A DNA stretch of 7,464 nt from an uncultured Porphyromonadaceae bacterium (GTDB taxonomy: Bacteria > Bacteroidota > Bacteroidia > Bacteroidales > Muribaculaceae), in the NCBI GenBank assembly GCA_900546835.1, contig UREH01000113.1:1-7464 (forward strand). The letters are read 5' to 3'. The notes under the pieces were generated by a model, which was given only the letters and a program-made list of their open reading frames with translations, had not been told where the DNA came from and did no database searches. Numbering within the stretch: the stretch's first letter is position 1; every line of letters begins with the position of its first letter. Position numbers and translations under genes: made by a program. Positions 1 through 5,514 of this stretch are shown piece after piece.

Positions 1-37
1 AGTGTCTCGTGGGCTCGGAGATGTGTATAAGAGACAG
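1..37 (+). other. Illumina Nextera adapter (non-genomic)
   Basis: Positions 4-37 match the 34-nt Nextera read-2 transposase adapter, ending in the 19-bp mosaic end (AGATGTGTATAAGAGACAG, 19-37). Bases 1-3 are probably the tail of an index barcode. This is library-preparation sequence left on an assembled contig. Read forward it encodes the familiar artefact peptide containing VYKRQ. Read in reverse it adds the artefact tail LSLIHISEPTRH to the truncated protease gene. Genomic sequence begins at 38. The adapter sequence is recalled from memory, but the match is complete. Confidence 0.97.
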
Positions 38-838
38 GAATCTCACGGGGTGGGTTTTGAAATCGGTAATGCGTTCGGCTTTGTCAGGTGCGCCGAGCGG
101 GAAGGTCCACACATTGAATGTATCGCCGTCGCGCTCGCTGAGGAAGTAGACCGCACCGGTGGCCGGATCAAGCACCGGATTGCGGTCCTCGCCGGGACGG
201 TCGGTCAGATTCGTATGCTTGCCGGTGGTGAAATCCACCATCCATATGTCGCGGGTGACGGAAGACGTATGGTGCTTTCTCCATTCGTCCTCGAATCCCT
301 TCACGTCCTGATAGAGCATCACATTGCCGTCGGCACTGAAGGTGGGCATCTGAGCCGGCGTGCCGAGCACCTGCCGGGGTTTTCCGCCCTCCACCCCTAC
401 AGCGTAGAACTCGCTCATGCGCGAGCTCGGAAACATTGCTGATTGAGCCGGATTCTGTATGGCAGCCGAGAAATATACGGTGCGCCCGTCGGGCGAGAAG
501 GCTTCGGGAATTTCAGCGGCCTGATTGCGCGTCAGCCGCGTGGCTGTCCCACCTCCGGATGGCATCACATAAACATCGAAATTGCCATGGCGCGCAGATG
601 CGAAAGCTATGCGCGTGCCGTCGGGACTCCATATGGGGTTGGAGTCGTAGGCAGGATTGGTGGTCAGCCGCGTGGCCATACCGCCGGTTGCCGGAACGGT
701 AAAAATATCGCCTTTATATTCGAAAGCTATGTGCGTGCCGTCGGGCGAAATCTTCACATCGCGCATCCAAAGGGCCTCGGCCGAGGCTCCGGTCGGCAGA
801 ACCGACGCAACGAGAATCAGTGTGGTTAATTTCTTCAT
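38..838 (-). CDS. Tricorn-like S41 family peptidase, N-terminal part (truncated at contig end)
   Basis: This frame is open from the ATG at 838-836 to the adapter and gives 267 genuine residues. Residues 1-20 form a signal peptide (MKKLTTLILV..., cleavage after ASA-20), so the product is exported, probably to the periplasm. The rest is a PD40/WD40-like beta-propeller with SPDG-type blade motifs near 31-34, 71-74, 115-118 and 168-171, and a DEWRKHH...SVTRDIW segment at 184-199. That combination resembles Bacteroidota tricorn-like proteases of roughly 1,050-1,100 residues, in which the propeller precedes a PDZ and S41 serine-protease domain. The catalytic part lies outside the window, so peptidase activity is inferred. 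A TolB-like propeller protein is the main alternative. The gene lies 72 bp downstream of the PorT-like gene on the same strand and is probably in its operon. There is no Shine-Dalgarno sequence. The frame continues through the adapter, so automatic annotation will append about 12 false residues. Confidence 0.85.
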
Positions 839-876
839 ATCGTGGCAAAAATACTTTTTCAGATGTTGGCCGGGCT

Positions 877-889
877 GCGGCAATGCCGC
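877..889 (-). other. Small intergenic hairpin
   Basis: GCGGC (877-881) and GCCGC (885-889) form a perfect 5-bp inverted repeat around a 3-nt loop. It lies in the 72-bp gap between the barrel gene stop and the protease start. No T-run follows it in the leftward direction, so it does not look like a terminator. It may affect mRNA stability or differential expression within the operon, or may be chance in GC-rich DNA. Confidence 0.25.
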
Positions 890-910
890 GACACCGGAGG
901 CATGCTACGC

Positions 911-1600
911 CTATTTCAGGCGATACATGTAGCCGAGGTTCACCATGATTGTGCTTCCGCGCGAGGCGGAGAACTCATCGGCTTTCGAGGAGGGGAATAT
1001 ATTGCCGAGCCCATAGTAATAGCGGGCTTCGAGAAGCACCGAATGACGCTTTTTTATTATGAATTCTACTCCGGCACCGCCTGTGATTCCGTAGTCAAAT
1101 CTATTCTTGATTTTAAGACGCATCTGGTCGACCTGCCTGTATTCATATGGAAATCCCTCTACCTCAGTGGGGTTCTCATAATCGAAATTAGCATTGACGG
1201 CATCGCTCACCATATATCCGATCTGCGGTCCGAGATTGAAGAAGCATTTCACCACGCGCGAGCCGAAGAATATGTGGGTCATCACCGGGAGGGTGATGTA
1301 GTTCGTCCGGTGCGTATAGTTGAAGAACTCGTTGGCTTCTTCAAAATTCTCCTTCCATCCGGCCTGCATGAAGTTTAGCTCGGCCATCAGACCGACATGC
1401 CGCTCCTCGGCATATCTGAACGATACACCCATAGTGGCGCCTCCGAGCATCGATTCCTTCGACTTTGGATAGAACGACACCTGCGAAAGCGTCATCCCGG
1501 CATGGGCGCCGATATGCACATGCGGCACGTAATGGCGCTGGGCCCGGACTGCCGGAACGACAGCCAGGGCTATGAGCAGGACTATTATGATTTTCTTCAT
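911..1600 (-). CDS. PorT-like porin family outer-membrane beta-barrel protein
   Basis: This 229-residue protein starts with a signal peptide (residues 1-20, cleavage after VRA). The mature part alternates amphipathic strands with Gly/aromatic turns, for example HIGAHAGMTLSQ (29-40), FFNLGPQIGYM (120-130) and FDYGITGGAGVEF (168-180). This fits the small outer-membrane beta-barrel family annotated as PorT-like/porin family (OMP_b-brl_2 type), probably with eight strands. Its substrate or partner is unknown. The family name does not imply that it is the type IX secretion PorT, since no other secretion genes are near. The C-terminus is ...YMYRLK. The final residue is Lys rather than the aromatic residue that usually ends a barrel. 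The start codon lies only 20 bp downstream of the LysM-protein stop, so the two are almost certainly co-transcribed. The spacer is AT-rich and lacks a Shine-Dalgarno sequence. Confidence 0.88.
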   Translation of the reverse strand: MKKIIIVLLIALAVVPAVRAQRHYVPHVHIGAHAGMTLSQVSFYPKSKESMLGGATMGVSFRYAEERHVGLMAELNFMQAGWKENFEEANEFFNYTHRTNYITLPVMTHIFFGSRVVKCFFNLGPQIGYMVSDAVNANFDYENPTEVEGFPYEYRQVDQMRLKIKNRFDYGITGGAGVEFIIKKRHSVLLEARYYYGLGNIFPSSKADEFSASRGSTIMVNLGYMYRLK

Positions 1601-1620
1601 TTACTTGTCTAAAAACATTT

Positions 1621-3594
1621 TCAGAGCGTCTCACTCTCCACGAAGCCTCCAGGACTGTAGTGTATGAGGAATAGCAGATGGTTGATCAGGCCTCCCTGAG
1701 CGGGAACCGTCTCGGCGCCGGCGGTCTGAGCGTCGTCCGACGCCCCGATCCAGTCGAGGCGCAGACTGTTCTGTATGCCACTGAATTCTGCCGGAAAGGC
1801 TCCGGTTTCAGCCTTTTGTCGCAGGCCATTCACCACAAACATACCGGTGTCGAAGCCGAGAATGCCCTGGGTGGGCACCGCATCGAACATCTCCACCCCG
1901 TAGGCCGAGCGGTAGCGCTCCTTGAGGTCGCGGGCGCGGTAGTCGCGCTCATCCACAAGGAAACGCGAATATATCGTAGCGTCGAGATTGCATATGGCGT
2001 CGAAGCTGTCGCCGCGGAAGGTAACCCACTCAGGAAAACCCCAGAGAGCCACATTGCCCGGAGCAAGCGCCGACTGCCGCTTGGTGGTCAATGCGTCGGA
2101 ATATCTGGCGAACTCGCTTTTCGAACCGGAGACAGGCACAAACCCCAGCGGCTGCGTGTCGGGGTCAAGCCCCTGGAGGTCGTCGTCGCGCAATATGCCG
2201 GAATACGCCACCTCGCGGTAGGGGATGCCGTCGGCATCGAGGCGCTGCTTCAGCGCGGCCACAAATGACTCCTTGTCGGCCTGGCCGCCGCTACGGCTGA
2301 TGAACACCGGCAGACGGTCGGCAAATTTTTCCACAAAGGCATCGATGGCCTTGGCATACATTGCGTCGTGAGGTATGTTGGTCTGCACCACGTTGCGGTG
2401 GGTGAGATAGCTTTCATCTTTTACGGCGAAAATATTGAGTACAAGGGTCTCAGGGCCTACGCCGGTCAGGATGGCATCAATCTGGGCACTATTGTCCGGA
2501 GCTATCACGAGGTCGGCCTGCGCCACACCGGGATCGGCGAGAAGTTCACGCACACGCTCCAGCGAGGACTCAGTATCGTGAAAACTGAACTTCACGGGCT
2601 GCAGACCATCGCTACGGAGCGTATCGGCAGCAAGCAGCATCCCCTTGAAGAACTCCGTATAGAGTTGCGTGGTGCGGCTCATCGGCTCCTCGCCGAGCAT
2701 AAAAGGAAGGAGAACCGCCACCTGCATCGTGTCGCGGGAAAGCCAGCGGTCGGCTTCGGCAGCCGCCGAGGCGGCAAGCGTTTCCGACTGGCCAATAGCA
2801 AGAACTTCGGCGCTCTCGGCCGCATTCACTCCGGCCGACTCGTCGGCCTGCATCGCAGCCAGTGCGTGGGCGCTACCACTATGGCGTGCGATTGCTTCGG
2901 GTGTAACGGGAATCATCAGAGTCTGTCCTGGCTTATAGCGCAGCGGGTCGAGCGTAGGATTCGCATCGAGCACGGCCTCGAGGGGTGCGCCGTTGGCATT
3001 CGAAATCGAAAAAAGTGTCTCGCCAGGCTCTATCACATGCTTAATATATCCGGCCGCATTCGGTTTTGGAGCAGCTGCTGCCGCTGCCGCAACAGAAGTA
3101 GTAGCCGTTGCAGTGACATCGCCCTGCGCGCCATCCGTAAGACGAAGCACCTGCCCCTCGGTTATCCCCTCGTCAGCCCAGGGGTTAAGACGCAGAAGAT
3201 AGTCGGTCGACATGCCGTATGTGCGCGCAACTCCATATACCGTATCACCTTTCTTGACAACATGCGTGGTCACTCCGGCAGCGGCGGCATAGACAGCCGG
3301 ACGCTCGCCCGGCGCCACCTGAAATACTTCCACCGGAAAATACAGCCGCATCCGGGGCTTCAGCCCGTCGGCCGCCGTAGGATTGTAATCCACAATCTGC
3401 TCGCGGCTCACTCCAAGCTCGTTTGCAACGGAATATATCGATTCCTTGGGCTTTACATCGTAGTAGAAACATTGTTTGCCTCCCACCGAAGTGACGGGGA
3501 GTTCGCTCACCACGGTAGCACGGGCTGGCAGCGACGCCATAAGCAGAAACGCGGCGCATGTGCCGGCAAACAGTTGTCTTATAGTATTTTTCAT
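1621..3594 (-). CDS. Secreted LysM-repeat protein with type-1 periplasmic-binding-protein fold
   Basis: This is a 657-residue exported protein. Residues 1-26 are a signal peptide (cleavage after ARA), with no lipobox Cys. Three LysM modules follow, at about 43-87, 111-152 (HVVKKGDTVYGVA...) and 186-229 (HVIEPGETLFSIS...). LysM modules bind N-acetylglucosamine-containing glycans, so peptidoglycan binding is expected. Ala/Thr-rich linkers (154-182, including seven consecutive Ala at 169-175, and 232-285) lead to a C-terminal domain at about 290-650. That domain starts VAVLLPFMLGE, continues with EFFKGMLLAADTL (314-326) and has ADLVIAPDNS (360-369), as in type-1 periplasmic binding folds related to amino-acid ABC binding proteins. 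No transporter permease or ATPase genes are nearby, so nutrient uptake is unlikely. An envelope sensing or scaffolding role is more plausible, by analogy with the PBP1-fold of LpoA, but this is inference. It is first in a leftward operon and has its own promoter at 3648-3679. Confidence 0.9.
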   Translation of the reverse strand: MKNTIRQLFAGTCAAFLLMASLPARATVVSELPVTSVGGKQCFYYDVKPKESIYSVANELGVSREQIVDYNPTAADGLKPRMRLYFPVEVFQVAPGERPAVYAAAAGVTTHVVKKGDTVYGVARTYGMSTDYLLRLNPWADEGITEGQVLRLTDGAQGDVTATATTSVAAAAAAAPKPNAAGYIKHVIEPGETLFSISNANGAPLEAVLDANPTLDPLRYKPGQTLMIPVTPEAIARHSGSAHALAAMQADESAGVNAAESAEVLAIGQSETLAASAAAEADRWLSRDTMQVAVLLPFMLGEEPMSRTTQLYTEFFKGMLLAADTLRSDGLQPVKFSFHDTESSLERVRELLADPGVAQADLVIAPDNSAQIDAILTGVGPETLVLNIFAVKDESYLTHRNVVQTNIPHDAMYAKAIDAFVEKFADRLPVFISRSGGQADKESFVAALKQRLDADGIPYREVAYSGILRDDDLQGLDPDTQPLGFVPVSGSKSEFARYSDALTTKRQSALAPGNVALWGFPEWVTFRGDSFDAICNLDATIYSRFLVDERDYRARDLKERYRSAYGVEMFDAVPTQGILGFDTGMFVVNGLRQKAETGAFPAEFSGIQNSLRLDWIGASDDAQTAGAETVPAQGGLINHLLFLIHYSPGGFVESETL

Positions 3595-3647
3595 CTGAAA
3601 AGAGAATTTAGCGGGCCATCGCGATTCCGCAACGCCACTTTATTTCA

Positions 3648-3679
3648 CAAATTTAGGCATTTTCCGCCGAATGCACAAC
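3648..3679 (-). promoter_or_regulatory. Bacteroidota-type promoter for the LysM operon
   Basis: On the minus strand, TAAATTTG (3655-3648) is a perfect match to the -7 consensus TAnnTTTG. It is preceded by 20 nt and then GTTG (3679-3676), which matches TTTG of the -33 element at three of four bases. Initiation near 3641 would give a 5' leader of about 46 nt before the ATG at 3594. No transcript data were available. Confidence 0.6.
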
Positions 3680-3776
3680 ATCTCGTCCATGGGTTAACCA
3701 CTGACGTGTACGACATTCTCAACGGGGCCGAGAGGCCGTTAGCGATTCCGTTGAAAACATCGAATCCAGTCGAAAT

Positions 3777-3807
3777 TTTGCTGTTTGGGAAATTATTGGT
3801 AATTTTG
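3777..3807 (+). promoter_or_regulatory. Bacteroidota-type promoter for the FadL-like gene
   Basis: TTTG (3777-3780), a 19-nt spacer and TAATTTTG (3800-3807) match the Bacteroidota -33/-7 consensus at every defined position. Initiation near 3814 would leave a short AT-rich leader of about 22 nt before the ATG at 3836. The leader has no Shine-Dalgarno sequence, as is usual in this phylum. Confidence 0.72.
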
Positions 3808-3835
3808 TCGAAATTTTCAACCAATACAACTTCTA

Positions 3836-5404
3836 ATGAAGAAAACAATCATTACAGCGCTGGCCGCCGTGATGGCCGCAGGCGCATCGGCCGAAGGCTA
3901 CCAGGTCAACACTTTCAGCGCAAAGCAGGAGGGTATGGGCCACGTAGGCGTGGCAATGAAACTCGGTGCCGAGAGCCAGATTTTCAACCCGGGCGCGCTT
4001 GCTTTCATGAATAAGACAATGGAAGTTTCCGGAGCAATCAGCGCCATTAAATCCACGGCGTACGCCACCGTCGGCGGCCAGGAATACGTTACAAGCAACA
4101 AAGTGGCCACTCCGATGAATTTTTCGGCGGCCTTCCGCATCTACGACAATCTTTATGCCGGTGTGACGCTCTACACGCCCTACGGCTCGTCGATTAACTG
4201 GGGCAAATCCTGGCCCGGCGCCGTGCTCAACCAGAGTGTAGACCTCAAGGTATTCACGGTTCAGCCCACCATATCCTGGCGCGTGCTCTCCAACCTTTCG
4301 ATTGGCGCAGGCCTGATGATCGGCTGGGGCAACGTGAACCTGAACAAGGGACTGGCCACTGCCTCGTCGATGGACCGCCTGATCGACCTTCAGTATGAGG
4401 CCGCCACACTGAAATATGAAGCAGCCAGACTGCAATGGAACATAGCCAAGCTTCAGCAGGCCATGGGCGGCCCTGACCCCGGCAACGCTCCCATTGATGC
4501 AGCCACCGCACCCCAGTACCGCTACGGCAATATGCCCCCGGCCTCGGTGAACCTTAAAGGTGATAGCGAGCTGGCTATCGGCTTCAACGTAGGCGTGCTC
4601 TGGGATATCAACGAGAAATGGAACGTGGGCCTCTCCTACCGCTCGAAAATGAACATGCACGTAACAGCAGGCGACGCACAGGTTGAATACGCCGATGAGC
4701 AGGCGCGCCAACTTCTTGGCTCCACGCTCGACGTAATCAACTACACCAATTTCGATGCCTCGATGCCCTGTCCCTATGTGCTGACGGCCGGCGTAAGCTA
4801 CAAGCCCATCCCCCGCCTCGAGCTGGCTTTCGACGCCCAGCTCAACGGATGGAAGACCTACAAGGAACTGAATATCGACTTCGCCAACCTCGACAAGCCC
4901 TTCGACCAGAATCTGCCGAAGAACTACCGCAACGCGATGACCTATCATATTGGTGCACAGTATGCGATGACCGACCGCCTCGACCTCCGCGCAGGTCTGA
5001 TGATCGATACCAACCCCTGCAATCTCGACTACTATAATCCCGAGACGCCGGGGATGACCAAGATAGAGCCTTCCGTCGGACTCTCTTTCCGCCCGATCAA
5101 GGGTCTCTCGATCGACGTGGCATTCATGTATGTGAAAGGCTGCGGCCAGACCGGAGCCACGGCAAGCTACGACAACCTGCTGGCACCAAACTACAACGCC
5201 GGCCTCGCGCAATATAATGCCGGAGTGTCCCAGTATAAAGCGGGGGTAGCGCAGTTCAACCAGGTTCTTCAGTCTATCGGTCAGGCTGCCTACAACGCAT
5301 ATGATGCCCCGAACCTCAAGGAGATGCCCTCGTCGGAATCTTTCATCGCCGACTACACCCTCCATGCCCTCATCCCCGCCATCGGCATCAGTTACTCCTT
5401 CTGA
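3836..5404 (+). CDS. OmpP1/FadL family outer-membrane transporter
   Basis: This 522-residue barrel belongs to the FadL family, which moves hydrophobic molecules such as fatty acids or aromatics across the outer membrane. The actual substrate cannot be told from sequence. Residues 1-19 are a signal peptide (ASA cleavage). The mature N-terminus EGYQVNTFSAKQEGMG and the NPGAL motif (51-55) match the FadL hatch region. The segments LAIGFNVGVLWDINEKWNVGLSYRS (246-270) and the final strand ending SYSF are typical, and the terminal Phe suits assembly by the BAM machinery. Two polar helical inserts stand out. Residues 187-207 are three heptads starting with Tyr, Tyr and Trp. Residues 453-473 are three near-identical heptads (YNAGLAQ, YNAGVSQ, YKAGVAQ). 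By alignment with FadL from memory, both sit in extracellular loops, the first in the loop 4 region and the second in the last loop. The gene is monocistronic, running from its own promoter to the terminator at 5431-5468. Confidence 0.93.
   Translation: MKKTIITALAAVMAAGASAEGYQVNTFSAKQEGMGHVGVAMKLGAESQIFNPGALAFMNKTMEVSGAISAIKSTAYATVGGQEYVTSNKVATPMNFSAAFRIYDNLYAGVTLYTPYGSSINWGKSWPGAVLNQSVDLKVFTVQPTISWRVLSNLSIGAGLMIGWGNVNLNKGLATASSMDRLIDLQYEAATLKYEAARLQWNIAKLQQAMGGPDPGNAPIDAATAPQYRYGNMPPASVNLKGDSELAIGFNVGVLWDINEKWNVGLSYRSKMNMHVTAGDAQVEYADEQARQLLGSTLDVINYTNFDASMPCPYVLTAGVSYKPIPRLELAFDAQLNGWKTYKELNIDFANLDKPFDQNLPKNYRNAMTYHIGAQYAMTDRLDLRAGLMIDTNPCNLDYYNPETPGMTKIEPSVGLSFRPIKGLSIDVAFMYVKGCGQTGATASYDNLLAPNYNAGLAQYNAGVSQYKAGVAQFNQVLQSIGQAAYNAYDAPNLKEMPSSESFIADYTLHALIPAIGISYSF
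4394..4456 (+). repeat. Aromatic-led heptad repeats in the FadL-like protein (first set)
   Basis: Residues 187-207 read as three 7-residue units, YEAATLK, YEAARLQ and WNIAKLQ. Each has an aromatic residue at position 1 and Leu at position 6. The pattern predicts an amphipathic helix inserted between barrel strands in a predicted surface loop. Confidence 0.75.
5192..5254 (+). repeat. Aromatic-led heptad repeats in the FadL-like protein (second set)
   Basis: Residues 453-473 are three near-identical 7-residue units, YNAGLAQ, YNAGVSQ and YKAGVAQ. A degenerate fourth (FNQVLQS) follows, ending at residue 480 (base 5275). The DNA copies have diverged at synonymous sites, so this is an established, protein-selected repeat rather than a recent slippage event. 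Confidence 0.85.
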
Positions 5405-5430
5405 GCAATCCGAATATCAAAAAATCAGGC

Positions 5431-5468
5431 AGAGCCCCGGAGCGCGTCGACGCACTCCGGGGCTCTTT
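5431..5468. terminator. Bidirectional rho-independent terminator
   Basis: AGAGCCCCGGAG (5431-5442) pairs perfectly with CTCCGGGGCTCT (5455-5466). The 12-nt middle contains the self-complementary GCGTCGACGC and could lengthen the stem. In the rightward direction a short T-run (5466-5468) follows, ending transcription of the FadL-like gene. In the leftward direction the run of six A at 5419-5424 becomes a U-tract after a 6-nt gap, ending rng. It lies between the two convergent stop codons. Confidence 0.93.
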
Positions 5469-5496
5469 GTCGGATACTTTTCTGCTCTGGCAGCCT

Positions 5497-5513
5497 GCGG
5501 GAATACGTCCCGC
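5497..5513 (-). other. Stem-loop at the rng stop codon
   Basis: GCGGGA (5497-5502) and TCCCGC (5508-5513) form a perfect 6-bp stem with a 5-nt loop. The stem begins one base past the TAA of rng. No U-tract follows in the rng direction, so it is more likely to protect the 3' end or pause transcription than to terminate on its own. The main terminator lies about 30 bp further on. Confidence 0.5.
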
Positions 5514-5514
5514 G

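Noticed and set aside
2..442. Plus-strand open frame beginning MSRGLGDVYKRQ
   Set aside because: Its start is translated Nextera adapter and the rest is antisense to the tricorn-like propeller gene.
846..853. TATTTTTG on the minus strand, a -7 promoter match before the protease gene
   Set aside because: It has no -33 element at 19-21 nt and would start transcription at about the ATG itself. The gene more likely relies on the operon promoter.
911..1600. Naming the small barrel as the type IX secretion component PorT
   Set aside because: Only family-level barrel features are visible. No other type IX secretion genes are present, and many unrelated barrels share the PorT-like label.
2368..4014. 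Long plus-strand open frame of 548 residues
   Set aside because: It is antisense to the LysM gene, crosses the promoter region and runs into the FadL-like gene out of frame. The minus-strand frame has a signal peptide and three LysM modules. Long antisense frames are expected in GC-rich coding DNA.
3833..5365. Long minus-strand open frame of 510 residues antisense to the FadL-like gene
   Set aside because: It shows no recognisable domain, while the plus strand has a signal peptide, FadL motifs, a promoter and a terminator.
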